64,000 bases of DNA from Simonsiella muelleri ATCC 29453 (GTDB taxonomy: Bacteria > Pseudomonadota > Gammaproteobacteria > Burkholderiales > Neisseriaceae). Both the position numbers and the translations under genes were made by a program. The DNA lies in assembly GCF_002951835.1 (NCBI RefSeq), contig NZ_CP019448.1, forward strand, positions 1,612,001 through 1,676,000. Direction: 5' to 3'. The notes below the pieces were generated by a model. That model was given only the letters and a program-made list of their open reading frames with translations, was not told the DNA's origin and did not search any database. Shown piece after piece: positions 53,884 through 63,313 of the stretch (position 1 is its first letter; each line of letters starts with the position of its first letter).

Positions 53884-54276
53884 TTAGTTTTCACATTCTG
53901 CATAAAATTTTTGCAGATATTGTTTTGCTTTATTAAATTCTTCTAAATCATCTTCAAGAGTGAAGCCATAGCAATTTTCAACAAAATCATCAACTTCTGT
54001 GTTGTCAATTTTAACTAATTGCCCAGCTGATGATACTTCAATTTCACAAATATTAAACAAATCGCTATAAGAGGAAGTATAATTTTTCTCTACCCAATCT
54101 TGGACAGAAGCACAATTTTCTTCGCGAAGCTTTTCTTCCCATGACTTGCGTTTATAGCCATTCATTTCATCGTTAATTTCTTCAACTAAGCAGTATTTTT
54201 CCGCTTGCTCTTTTGTATTAAAAAGAGCACGAGCAGTGCCGTCGTATGAAACATGAAATTTAATTGAGTTATTCAT
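53884..54276 (-). CDS. acrIIC5: Anti-CRISPR protein, AcrIIC5-like (inhibitor of type II-C Cas9)
   Basis: The 130-residue acidic protein starts MNNSIKFHVSYDGTARALFN and ends QKFYAECEN. From memory the length and sequence match AcrIIC5 of Simonsiella muelleri, which blocks DNA binding by Neisseria meningitidis Cas9 and has been described as a DNA mimic; the many Asp/Glu residues suit that. It is followed 54 bases later by an Aca2-like gene and has its own promoter with an operator. AGGAGATAAAAA is a strong ribosome site. If the identity is wrong, position alone would still make it an anti-CRISPR candidate. Confidence 0.82.
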   Translation of the reverse strand: MNNSIKFHVSYDGTARALFNTKEQAEKYCLVEEINDEMNGYKRKSWEEKLREENCASVQDWVEKNYTSSYSDLFNICEIEVSSAGQLVKIDNTEVDDFVENCYGFTLEDDLEEFNKAKQYLQKFYAECEN

Positions 54277-54329
54277 TTTTTATCTCCTAAAAATTAACTG
54301 ACTTCATTATGTCGTCTGTTGATGTTCGT

Positions 54330-54358
54330 ATTATGTTCGCTTTTGCGAACAAATGCAA
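54330..54358 (-). promoter_or_regulatory. acr promoter with Aca2-type operator in the spacer
   Basis: On the minus strand TTGCAT (54353-54358) and CATAAT (54330-54335) are 17 bases apart. The inverted repeat TGTTCGC TTTT GCGAACA (54334-54351) fills the spacer and touches the -10 box, so a bound dimer would exclude RNA polymerase. A further TGTTCG half-site lies at 54323-54328. This matches the known logic of Aca2 autoregulation. Confidence 0.75.
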
Positions 54359-54459
54359 GTGCTTTTTTAGAAATATTTTATTAATTTTTGATTTTATTAA
54401 ATATTTTTTTAATGCGCCGCGTTGAAAAAGGTTGAGACCAAGCTTGCTTAATTGAAAAA

Positions 54460-54495
54460 AAACTGCCTGAATCATGAATCAGATTCAGGCAGTTT
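54460..54495 (-). terminator. Terminator of the gene at 54504
   Basis: AAACTGCCTGAATC and GATTCAGGCAGTTT form a 14-bp stem with an 8-base loop; on the minus strand eight T follow. The sequence is close to, but not, an uptake sequence. The stretch 54360-54459 between it and the acr promoter holds nothing I can support. Confidence 0.85.
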
Positions 54496-54503
54496 AAAAA
54501 TCA

Positions 54504-54920
54504 TCAGATTTTCTCTTCCATTTCTTCATCGTACAAAACATATTCGCGGTTATCGTCTTCTTCAAGCGTGAATTTTGTATTGCCTTTGAAATAGGTTTGG
54601 CGGTACATTGCAGAAAATTTTTCAGCAGCAACAATGGTATGTGCTGGCGTTTTGCCGCGATATTCTGCCACCATTTCAGCGTCTACATTGTCTGCATCAA
54701 ATGAATAATTTGCCTCAATCAATTCTTGTTTAACCGCCCACCAATATACGCCAAATTCTTGATAAGCATACGGATATTTTTTCAGCCGATTAGCCACCAC
54801 TTCAAGCGCAAATGCGCCCAAATCCGATTTGCCTGTATTTTGTTTAAGTTTAGCGGCGGTTTGCGCGACTTCATTATCCCAATCTTCTTGGGTTTTAAAA
54901 AAACGGTAAGATTTTAGCAT
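54504..54920 (-). CDS. Phage protein of unknown function next to the acr operon
   Basis: The 138-residue product begins MLKSYRFFKTQEDWDNEVAQ, has a helical middle with YAYQEFGVYWWAVKQELIEA, and ends in an acidic stretch (FTLEEDDNREYVLYDEEMEE). AAGGAAAAAACACC is the ribosome site. It lies between the DarB-like gene and acr, with its own terminator, so it is not in the Aca2-controlled unit. Size, acidity and position make it a candidate second anti-defence gene, an inference only. Confidence 0.6.
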   Translation of the reverse strand: MLKSYRFFKTQEDWDNEVAQTAAKLKQNTGKSDLGAFALEVVANRLKKYPYAYQEFGVYWWAVKQELIEANYSFDADNVDAEMVAEYRGKTPAHTIVAAEKFSAMYRQTYFKGNTKFTLEEDDNREYVLYDEEMEEKI

Positions 54921-55011
54921 GGTGTTTTTTCCTTATTTTACGTGAGATGAATGGTTTCAGGCTGCCTGAAACAGCCCGAATTTCACATAATCACATCAAA
55001 ACGTCAATAGA

Positions 55012-58000
55012 TTATTGATTGCCCACCCGAATCTTCTGAATATCATCAGGCAGATAATCTACTACTTCGTCAAATTCTTTGCTTGGGGCATAACCGACCC
55101 ATCGGTATGGTTCGTGGCTTCCATATTCTTTACGTTTAATGAATTGACGAATCAAAAGCGTTTCACGTTCTGCTAATTCTTTGAAAATATCCGAATAATT
55201 CGCATCATCTGGTGTGATAATGATATTTTCTTCTTCAGAAAAATGATTCAAATCATGATTGTATCCACCTGCGGAATTTCTGTTGATTTTTTCGCGCGGA
55301 TAGTATTCAAACACCTTGTAATCATTGTGATTATTCATTTTCAAAATACAAATCGTACCGTCAGGCATTTTGGCAACTGTTTTGTTTTGAATGAATTTTC
55401 CATGATTCACTAAGTACAGTTCGCCTTTTTGCAAAATTTCAATTTCTTCCAATGAAACAGCACCATCTAAACCAACCGCATTTTTTGCGCTTTTGCCAGC
55501 GTTTTCGCGCAAACGCGTTTGCTTGTCGGTTTCGTTTTGCCAAACAGTGTATTCACGGTGATTTTCAGGCAGCATGAAATTTTCATCGTTGCGATAGTCC
55601 CAAATGTGAGTTTTAACAAGTTTGAAATCAACCATACCATTTTGAGCCGTGATTTTTTCAATAATCGGCGCATTTTCCACGTTTAAATAAACACCTCTGT
55701 ATCGATCATAATTGCTTTTTCGTTCGGTTTCCAAACCACTGAATCGCTCTGCCCACACTTCCATTTTTAAGGACGCTTGTTTGAAAGCAAATTCGTTTTT
55801 CTTGCTATCGTTTTTATCGTGATTTTTCTTGGCAACTTCAAAAGCAGAAAAATCTTTCAGCATTTTTTCAATTTCTTGAATCAAATAATCGCGTGGTGTA
55901 GCATTGTTTCTTAGCCATTCGTTCGCTGATTTCATGATGCCCACACTGACTGCTTGAGATTTGACTGCCATTCGGTCTAAAGCATCTTGTTTGCGTTTGG
56001 CTTGTTTTTTCAATAAAGCTTCAAATTCAGCCGCTGAACCATCAAAATTAATCAATTCATCGATTTCTTCTTTTGTTTCTCCTTGTCCGATTTCCGCGTA
56101 ACCGCTTTCGTTTTCTGCCTTGCTCATTACGCTTTCAATCCAATTGGATTTGCGGTCAATCGTTGTTCGGCGGTAGGTATCAAAAGTGCCGTCCGCTTCG
56201 TAGAAGTATACATTGACTTTTTCGGCAGTGTTGCCTTGACGAATGCCGCGCCCATTGCGTTGAGTAATGCTGTCGGGTGTCCAATTCAATTCCAAATGAT
56301 GAATGGCTTGACAGCCTTTTTGCAAATTGATGCCCACTTCTGCCTTTTTGTTCGCAATCACAATTACATAGCCATTTTCTTCATCATCTGAATTGAAACG
56401 CTCTTGCACATCAATGATTTCATCGGGGTCTGAATTGAATTTGCCCGAGATGAATGTGATTTTTGATGCAGGAATACCGCAATTTTGCACAATCGCACGT
56501 TTGATTTTGGTGTGCATTGCCAAGCTTTCTACAAAGATGATTTGTTTTGCAAATTTATTTTTCAGGCTGCCTGAAGCGTCTTTGTAGCGAATATGTGCTT
56601 GCTCTTTTTTCACATTTTCCAATAACGCAGCAACTTTCGGGCTGATTTTGTTACCAATATGCACGTTTGCTGCATCAAGCATATTTTCAAGCTGCATCTG
56701 AATTTCAAACACATCACAATTCAATACAATTTTGCCATCTTCCAATTTTGCGCTTGCTTTGACGGTGTATTCAATATCATCATCAAAACCATCATTGCTT
56801 TTTTTGACTTTCTGACTCACGACACTGTCAAAATTGGTAGGCATATCATTTGTTTTGAATGTCTTGGATTTTTGGTTAAATTCATCAACAACTTTTTGCG
56901 CGGATTTTTCATCTTCAACAAAATAAGTTACCGTGCCTGTATTCAATTCCAAGTCTAACAACGCTTTGGACATTCGCGTAATCATACTGAATGGATTGGC
57001 TAGCAATTCGTTTGTGATGCCGCTATCCAACATATCTTGATATGCGCGATATTCCATTTCATTAACCGTTACGCCAACCATAATATCTTTGTTAACTTGT
57101 TTCATTCGTGCAATGCGGTAGGCGGCTTTGTATTTGGCTAATTCTGCTTTTGTTTGTGCATCAAGTTGCACGCCATCTGAAAGCATTTCACTTTCCACTT
57201 GCTTGAATGATTTGCCTACGTCTGCTGCTTCTTTCACATCTGCCGTGTTTTGGATTAACGATTGAACTAAAGTCAAATTTTTAATGCCTACAAGCGATTG
57301 AATAGAAACTTCTTCTCCAGTGATGTTTTGGTCATCACGATATGAAATTTCACAAATTGCATTAATGAAACCATCTGAACCGTCAATACCGCCCAACATC
57401 GCTTGATTAACACGTTCTTCGCCAACTGCTAAACTCATCATTGAATAGATTTCAAGCGGTGAATTGGTTACAGGCGTTGCGGTTAACAACAAAACACCGT
57501 CCTTGCGCGGTTGATTTTTTCCACGCAAAAACCACGTCTTCACATTCATATCAATCGCACGATTGGACTGACTGCCAGCGGAAATACCTTTCACACGATT
57601 GTTTTTAATGGCTTGTTTCGCGTTTTTGTAGTGATGCGCCTCATCAATAACCAGTGCATCAATGCCTAAATCTTCAAAAAACGGCGCATTGGTTAATTTT
57701 TCGCCACTCAAAATAGTATCAAGCAAATTTGCACCTTTGGCTTGTGCTTTTTCATTTTTGGCGGCGTTTTGTTTTTCTGCAAATGAGGAATCCACTGAAG
57801 CTAAATACTCCACATATTCTTGCGCCGTTTCTTCACGCAAACGGATTTTCTCAAATGCTTGTTGTGTCATGAAAATTTTGTTGTGCTTATTCTCTAAAAC
57901 ACGGTTCAAATCACGCGCATAATTTTTGCTGTTCACAACAAAATCGCCGTTTTTGTCCACGTCAGCACCAATGAATAAGCAGTTTTCTTTTTCAGGCTGC

Positions 58001-61000
58001 TTGAAATATTTGCTGCTTTCTTTTGCCCAATTACTCAAAACCGCATTTGGCACAATGAAACACACTTTCTTTTTCGTACCGGTTTCCAATGCGTATTGCG
58101 CGGTTGCCAGCGCGGTAACCGTTTTGCCCAAGCCTACGCCAAAGCTATTAATCCCACCAAATTCACGAGCTTGCTTGCGAATGAAAGCATTTTGATAATC
58201 GTGCAAGGAAAATTCGCCACTCTCCCCTTGAATAGTCAAAGGACTACCGTCATCAACCGCCGCAAAACGGCGATTTTCAGGATTTTGGGCTTTGGCACGA
58301 AGATTATTCATGAATTCATCATCGGCTTTTAACCAAGTGTCTAATTCGCTGTTCCAATCGTTGATGATTTCACGGATTTTAGCCAATGCTTCTTGGTCTG
58401 TGAAATGGTCAAATTGGGTATTTTGCAACGTAATATTGCCTGTTTCCAAATAGTTACCAATGCGTTTTAAAAGGCGGTCATTGTCGGTATTGGTAGAGCC
58501 GTTGATGGTCAAATAGAATTTGCCATTATTCGGATTTTGTTCACGGTACAGCTTCATACGCGAAACGCCACGATTAACACCTGTTTCGCCTTTTGATGAC
58601 ATCGCTGCGATTTTTTGCTCTAAAAATCTTGAGATTAACGCTTGGTCTACAAATTGAGAACGTACATCAAATCGCATCTTACCGACATCAACAGCAGGCG
58701 CACGATTGAATGCCATTTGGCGCATTTTTTCCAATTTGGCGCGGATTTCTGGCGTTTTGGCTGCCTGAATATCAGCATCAATTTTGTCCAAGCAATCTTT
58801 CAGGCTGCCTGAAAAATAATCGTCTGCTTTCATGGCTTCTGTGCCATCTGCATTGATGCACCAATCATCGTTTTCAAGTGGATTAATGCCCAATTCACGG
58901 ACTTTTTCAGACGGCAAGGCAAGCGTACCGTTTAGATATTGGATTTGTTCTACTTTCTTTTCGGTCGTTAATTCAGGCGTGTCTAACACCGCGCTTTCGC
59001 CTTTCCATGCGGCGGAAAAACCTGTTTTGCGGTCGTAATGTAAGTTAATTGCCTGAACTGATTTTTTATGTTTATTCAATGCTTTATCAAATGAGACACG
59101 CGCTTTCATGGCATCGGACAAATCCGCGTGGTCTTGGGTTTGGTCGCGTCCACTGAAATTATCCATAACGTATTGCACCGACAAACCAACCACCACACGC
59201 TTGAATTGTTGTTCTCGTTTGTTTTCAGCTACTTTTGGCAAATCGCGAATAAGTCCAACCGTCCAACTAGGCATCGCGCCATGTTGCGCGGTACGTGTTA
59301 AATATTCAGCCGTTTGCATGGCTTGTTTGGCGGTAACTTTGTTTTCAAACGCAGACAAAGGTGTATCCAATTTTGCCAAAATATCATTCGCCATGCTTTC
59401 GGCTTCGTTTTCACTGGCGGCTACCGCTTCAAATTTCACACCGTCAAACACATACGCTTGTCCGTTTTGGTAGATGGTGTCGCCTTGATTGTAGGCAATG
59501 GGTTGCGTTTGAGTTGTTTCCAACATATTCCAATCAATACGGCTACCTGAAAAACGTTTGATTGCGCTGGCAATATTCGCCACGCTGTCGTTATTTAATA
59601 CAGCATAGACTTTTTTCTTATTACCATCTTTGTCGGTTCGCCAACTTTCTACTTCGCTTTCTTTCCCAAAAATGAATTTTTTGTTTTCAGGCAGCTTGAA
59701 ATATTGTCCGTCTAAATAAGGTGTCCACATCACATTAGATGTTTTCAGAACTTCAGGATTTTGCGCTTGTAATTCTGCGATTTTTTCGGTTAATTCTGGC
59801 GAATATTTGCGGTAAAAAATCACATCGGTTGCGACATCAGCCGCCGCCGTACCAAATACGCTATTGGGCAGGCGATAAGCTCCAATAAATTCAGCTACTT
59901 GGCTCGTCAAAACACGCGCATTTGTGGCTTTGCCACCTTTGCTATCCAAAAAAGATGATGGCACAATGAACGCCGCCAAACCGCCATGTTTGAGTTTGTC
60001 CAAGCTACGCAAAACAAAATAGGTTTGCAGGTTTTCTTTTTGGAATTTACTGTCTTTGTTGCGGTGTTTTCGCAATGAAACATCGCCAAATGGCACATTG
60101 GTAACAATCGCGTCCACCGAATGATCAGGAATGGATTGCGCTTTTTCTTCAAAACTTGCCACGTCAACATGGTAGCGGTCGCTACCGTTAACCAATTGAT
60201 TGACTTGTGCGCTGGTTTCGTCCATTTCCACCGCTTGCACAATGGCATTTTGTGGCGCAAATGCACCAAAAATACCACTGCCACCGCAAGGATCCAAAAC
60301 TTTACCGCCTGAAAAGCCCATTTCTTCAACCGCTTGCCACATCGCCGCAGCAACAGGTGCAGGCGTGTAGTATTCGTGTGCGCTGCCTGTTTTACCGTCT
60401 CTCGCTTTTAAACCGCCACCCGAACCTGAATATTTGGCTAACACGGCTTTTTGTTCAGGCGTGATGTTTTCGGGCGCGATTTCGCCGCTGTCCACTTTGT
60501 CCAACAGTGCGAAAACGGCGTTGTTGTCATATTGGCGTTGCGTTTTGGTTTTGGTTTCGTCAAAGGCGTACAGTTGAGCAGTATTCAGGCTGCCTGAAGT
60601 TTCTTCTGAATCATTTGTTGTTACATCATTTCCTTGAGAGTCAAGGATTTGCAAAATGGTTAATGTTGCTTGGTTCTCTACAATGATTTGCGCTTTATCA
60701 AAAGTTGCAGTATCATCATGTTCAGTCGTCTTTATCTTAAAATTCCCCGCTTGGCTGTTTTCAGCTTCAATGCTCTGGAACGCGGATAAGGCGACTTTTT
60801 CTTTAATTTTTTGTGTATATGCAATCAATTCAGGCAATGTTTCCAGTTCGCCATTTTCTTTTTCACCAGCTTTGGCTTCAAGATGTAATTGATAACCATC
60901 AATTTCTACCCATTTTTGATAAGTGTGAAAGGCGACAAAATCACTGCGTTCTTTGTACAGATTTTCTCGTCCAATATACGTTCCTGTTTTAAATACCTCT

Positions 61001-61953
61001 GTGATATGACCAATTGATTTAGCAGCCAATTTCCCACGACGTCCATCATGAATTAAATGTTTCACGCTTTGAGCAGAATTGAAACGGATTTTTGCGCCAT
61101 TAGATGCAATAATGACTTTACCTTGTAGATTGTCTTTTAACCATTGATTGACCGTTTTGCCCAAATCATGACGACTTGCATTTTCAGGCAGTACTAATTC
61201 AGGCACATCAAGCGCATCACTTGGCGTATTCAGGCTGCCTGAAGTGGCAGCTTCTGAATAATTGAGTGTTACATCATTTCCTTGTGGGTCTAATACTTGC
61301 AAAATAGTCAAAAGCGCATTATCATTTTGCGCATCGGAAACAAGTCCCCCAAAGGCATTATCCATTGTTGGATTGCTGGGGAGGCGTTTCCGATTTTCTA
61401 TATCTAAAATTCGTTGTGTATAGGCAATCGTATCGCCATACGCTTCAAAACGTCCGTCTGAAAATTCTGCCGCTTTGGCGCGTAAATACACACGCATACC
61501 GCTATCCAATTGCACCCATTTTTCATACGCGTGAAACGCGACAATATTATCTTTGCGTGATTTACTTAATGGCTCTGCACCTTGATATTCACCTGTTTCA
61601 AAAACATCTGCTACAAATTGAATAGATTGAGCAGCCAATTGACTACGGCGAGCATCATGCGCTAAATGGTCAATACTCAAATTTCGATTAAAGAAAATTT
61701 TTGCACCATTTGAGGCAATAATACTTTTGCCTTGCAAGTGTTTTTTTAACCAATCATTTGCCATTTTCCCCCACTGTGCAGGCGTATTATTTTCAGGCAG
61801 CGTTTTGTCGCTCTTCACACTCAATTTGAGTTTGATTTCGGCTAATTCTTTGGTTAATTGCAAACGCGCTGCCATATTCAATACGCTCTCCACAATTTGC
61901 GTTTTCACGTCTTTTAGGCGTTTAATTAAGCCCAATTTTTCGGTTACGTTCAT
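55012..61953 (-). CDS. DarB-like polyvalent protein: N6-adenine methylase plus SNF2-type helicase
   Basis: From the ATG at 61953 the product has about 2313 residues. In order: two tandem copies of a domain of about 125 residues (about 53-176 and 254-377, each with QGKxIIASNGAKI, AFHxYxKWV, IAYTQ); a SAM-dependent adenine methylase (motif I VLDPCGGSGIFG near 550, catalytic NVPF near 618); a long linker; and a superfamily-2 helicase (GVGLGKTVTALA near 1274, VIDEAHHYKNA near 1434, LLLTATPVTNS near 1492, ITQRNGRGIRQGN near 1900). Phage P1 DarB has this methylase-helicase plan and similar length; it enters with phage DNA and protects it from type I restriction. Several uptake sequences lie inside. 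Confidence 0.8.
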   Translation of the reverse strand: MNVTEKLGLIKRLKDVKTQIVESVLNMAARLQLTKELAEIKLKLSVKSDKTLPENNTPAQWGKMANDWLKKHLQGKSIIASNGAKIFFNRNLSIDHLAHDARRSQLAAQSIQFVADVFETGEYQGAEPLSKSRKDNIVAFHAYEKWVQLDSGMRVYLRAKAAEFSDGRFEAYGDTIAYTQRILDIENRKRLPSNPTMDNAFGGLVSDAQNDNALLTILQVLDPQGNDVTLNYSEAATSGSLNTPSDALDVPELVLPENASRHDLGKTVNQWLKDNLQGKVIIASNGAKIRFNSAQSVKHLIHDGRRGKLAAKSIGHITEVFKTGTYIGRENLYKERSDFVAFHTYQKWVEIDGYQLHLEAKAGEKENGELETLPELIAYTQKIKEKVALSAFQSIEAENSQAGNFKIKTTEHDDTATFDKAQIIVENQATLTILQILDSQGNDVTTNDSEETSGSLNTAQLYAFDETKTKTQRQYDNNAVFALLDKVDSGEIAPENITPEQKAVLAKYSGSGGGLKARDGKTGSAHEYYTPAPVAAAMWQAVEEMGFSGGKVLDPCGGSGIFGAFAPQNAIVQAVEMDETSAQVNQLVNGSDRYHVDVASFEEKAQSIPDHSVDAIVTNVPFGDVSLRKHRNKDSKFQKENLQTYFVLRSLDKLKHGGLAAFIVPSSFLDSKGGKATNARVLTSQVAEFIGAYRLPNSVFGTAAADVATDVIFYRKYSPELTEKIAELQAQNPEVLKTSNVMWTPYLDGQYFKLPENKKFIFGKESEVESWRTDKDGNKKKVYAVLNNDSVANIASAIKRFSGSRIDWNMLETTQTQPIAYNQGDTIYQNGQAYVFDGVKFEAVAASENEAESMANDILAKLDTPLSAFENKVTAKQAMQTAEYLTRTAQHGAMPSWTVGLIRDLPKVAENKREQQFKRVVVGLSVQYVMDNFSGRDQTQDHADLSDAMKARVSFDKALNKHKKSVQAINLHYDRKTGFSAAWKGESAVLDTPELTTEKKVEQIQYLNGTLALPSEKVRELGINPLENDDWCINADGTEAMKADDYFSGSLKDCLDKIDADIQAAKTPEIRAKLEKMRQMAFNRAPAVDVGKMRFDVRSQFVDQALISRFLEQKIAAMSSKGETGVNRGVSRMKLYREQNPNNGKFYLTINGSTNTDNDRLLKRIGNYLETGNITLQNTQFDHFTDQEALAKIREIINDWNSELDTWLKADDEFMNNLRAKAQNPENRRFAAVDDGSPLTIQGESGEFSLHDYQNAFIRKQAREFGGINSFGVGLGKTVTALATAQYALETGTKKKVCFIVPNAVLSNWAKESSKYFKQPEKENCLFIGADVDKNGDFVVNSKNYARDLNRVLENKHNKIFMTQQAFEKIRLREETAQEYVEYLASVDSSFAEKQNAAKNEKAQAKGANLLDTILSGEKLTNAPFFEDLGIDALVIDEAHHYKNAKQAIKNNRVKGISAGSQSNRAIDMNVKTWFLRGKNQPRKDGVLLLTATPVTNSPLEIYSMMSLAVGEERVNQAMLGGIDGSDGFINAICEISYRDDQNITGEEVSIQSLVGIKNLTLVQSLIQNTADVKEAADVGKSFKQVESEMLSDGVQLDAQTKAELAKYKAAYRIARMKQVNKDIMVGVTVNEMEYRAYQDMLDSGITNELLANPFSMITRMSKALLDLELNTGTVTYFVEDEKSAQKVVDEFNQKSKTFKTNDMPTNFDSVVSQKVKKSNDGFDDDIEYTVKASAKLEDGKIVLNCDVFEIQMQLENMLDAANVHIGNKISPKVAALLENVKKEQAHIRYKDASGSLKNKFAKQIIFVESLAMHTKIKRAIVQNCGIPASKITFISGKFNSDPDEIIDVQERFNSDDEENGYVIVIANKKAEVGINLQKGCQAIHHLELNWTPDSITQRNGRGIRQGNTAEKVNVYFYEADGTFDTYRRTTIDRKSNWIESVMSKAENESGYAEIGQGETKEEIDELINFDGSAAEFEALLKKQAKRKQDALDRMAVKSQAVSVGIMKSANEWLRNNATPRDYLIQEIEKMLKDFSAFEVAKKNHDKNDSKKNEFAFKQASLKMEVWAERFSGLETERKSNYDRYRGVYLNVENAPIIEKITAQNGMVDFKLVKTHIWDYRNDENFMLPENHREYTVWQNETDKQTRLRENAGKSAKNAVGLDGAVSLEEIEILQKGELYLVNHGKFIQNKTVAKMPDGTICILKMNNHNDYKVFEYYPREKINRNSAGGYNHDLNHFSEEENIIITPDDANYSDIFKELAERETLLIRQFIKRKEYGSHEPYRWVGYAPSKEFDEVVDYLPDDIQKIRVGNQ

Positions 61954-62077
61954 TTCACAATCCAATCTAACAAAAGCCGTATTTTCGTTGGAAAAGGTGT
62001 GATTTTTTCGGGCTATTCCTGTTTCAGGCAGCCTGAATTTTATGCTAGAATTACGCTAAAAAAGAAAGGATACTCTC

Positions 62078-62647
62078 GTGTCGCTCAACCCAAATTACCG
62101 CCTATACGCGTGGCATAGTGGCGAATTTCGCGCTACGGATAATATCGCGCAATTAGCCGCCCAAATGCCGTTTTTGAGTGGCAACGGTGCGAATATGTGG
62201 GCAACACAAGGCTATTATTTTTGGACAAATGAATACGATGCGACACAATGGAATAGACATCGCTATGATATTGTTGTCGCAAAATATATTATTGAATTTA
62301 AAGATGAAACGCATTTGTATGATTTGGTTGGAAACGCTGTGCATATTCGGCATTTTTTGAGTTTATTGGATATTTTGACCCAATATTTTCCCAAAGATGC
62401 ACCACGTTACACGGTTCACGGCGTGTTGGCGTTTTTGAAAGACAATCCCGAATTGTGGCACGATGTTTTTCACGGCGTGGCGGTTAAATTGGGCGATAAG
62501 CATACATCGCGTATACCGTTTGTTACATCACGGCGCGAATATTTTCAGGCAGCCGAACGGCATCAAATTTGCATTTTTGCCAGTTGCCCCAAAGCGATTT
62601 TCCCAAAATGGACGTTGCAAAGCATCAACACGTACGAAAGGTTTTGA
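62078..62647 (+). CDS. Phage protein of unknown function, possible ADP-ribosyltransferase-like fold
   Basis: The 189-residue product starts at a GTG behind GAAAGGATACTCTC. Seen near its N-terminus: YAWHSGEF, then GYYFWTNEYDATQWN and IVVAKYIIEF. This His / Tyr-Tyr / strand spacing recalls DUF3990-type ADP-ribosyltransferase-like proteins, where a His and an aromatic stack on NAD; a catalytic acidic residue cannot be fixed. It is divergent from the DarB-like gene and heads a plus-strand run of three overlapping genes. Confidence 0.45.
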   Translation: MSLNPNYRLYAWHSGEFRATDNIAQLAAQMPFLSGNGANMWATQGYYFWTNEYDATQWNRHRYDIVVAKYIIEFKDETHLYDLVGNAVHIRHFLSLLDILTQYFPKDAPRYTVHGVLAFLKDNPELWHDVFHGVAVKLGDKHTSRIPFVTSRREYFQAAERHQICIFASCPKAIFPKWTLQSINTYERF

Positions 62648-62648
62648 T

Positions 62649-62861
62649 ATGGACGATTTTCACGACAAAATGGCGCAATTTTTCGCGCAAAAATCCGATG
62701 ATGAATTACGCGAAATCAATCAAACTTTGCAGCAATATAGCCGTGAAACAGGCGGCGTTTCTGTGAGTGAATGGCTAGGTATCGCGTTTCACGTTCAAAT
62801 AACTGAATTTGCCGCGCCATGCTATATTCCGCGCCATTTAGGGGAAAATTATGCAGCGTAG
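62649..62861 (+). CDS. Small phage protein of unknown function
   Basis: The 70-residue product begins MDDFHDKMAQFFAQKSDDEL and is largely helical. Its ATG lies one base after the previous stop, and its end overlaps the next start by 11 bases, so three genes are translated as a unit. No family recognised. Confidence 0.55.
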   Translation: MDDFHDKMAQFFAQKSDDELREINQTLQQYSRETGGVSVSEWLGIAFHVQITEFAAPCYIPRHLGENYAA

Positions 62862-63243
62862 TTTTACCTATCGCGTGTTGCAATGGCAATATCAGTACGC
62901 GCCGTCTCATGCCGATAATCCGCCTACGTTTCACGACCAAAGTATTCAAGTTATCCCTAGCGATGATAATCGCAGCGTGGTTTGTGCCTTGTTTTGCCCT
63001 ATTCAAGTGAATACTGAAAATTGGCAATTAAGCGGTTTATTGGATATGCAATTTACGTTCGCGCAATTATCTGACACATCAAGAGAAACCGTTTCTCATA
63101 TTCTGCAATCGCAGCAAGCCTTTATGGAAGCGGCTTTAACAGCAACCGTTAATCAGCTTATTCAAAATTTTCTTGTTCATACACCCGAAACCCAAACGCC
63201 TTGGGTGGAATTTTCTCAATTTGATTTATTTCAGGCAGCCTGA
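62851..63243 (+). CDS. Phage protein of unknown function
   Basis: The 130-residue product starts at 62851 behind AGGGGAAAATT. The first half is beta-rich (FTYRVLQWQYQYAP, SVVCALFCPIQV), the second helical (VSHILQSQQAFMEAALTATV). It ends in FQAA, with the stop supplied by a DUS. No family recognised. Confidence 0.55.
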   Translation: MQRSFTYRVLQWQYQYAPSHADNPPTFHDQSIQVIPSDDNRSVVCALFCPIQVNTENWQLSGLLDMQFTFAQLSDTSRETVSHILQSQQAFMEAALTATVNQLIQNFLVHTPETQTPWVEFSQFDLFQAA

Positions 63244-63258
63244 AAACAGGAACAATCA

Positions 63259-63294
63259 AAAACCGCATTGTCCAAAAACGGATAATGCGGTTTT
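63259..63294 (+). terminator. Terminator-like hairpin after the three-gene run
   Basis: AAAACCGCATT and AATGCGGTTTT form an 11-bp stem with a 14-base loop, ending in TTTTC. It separates the run from a tiny gene. Confidence 0.65.
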
Positions 63295-63313
63295 CTGATT
63301 AGGGAGCGATAAA

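Noticed and set aside
54287..54475. 62-residue minus-strand frame between the 54504 gene and acr
   Set aside because: It spans a terminator, the acr promoter and its operator, and has no ribosome site.
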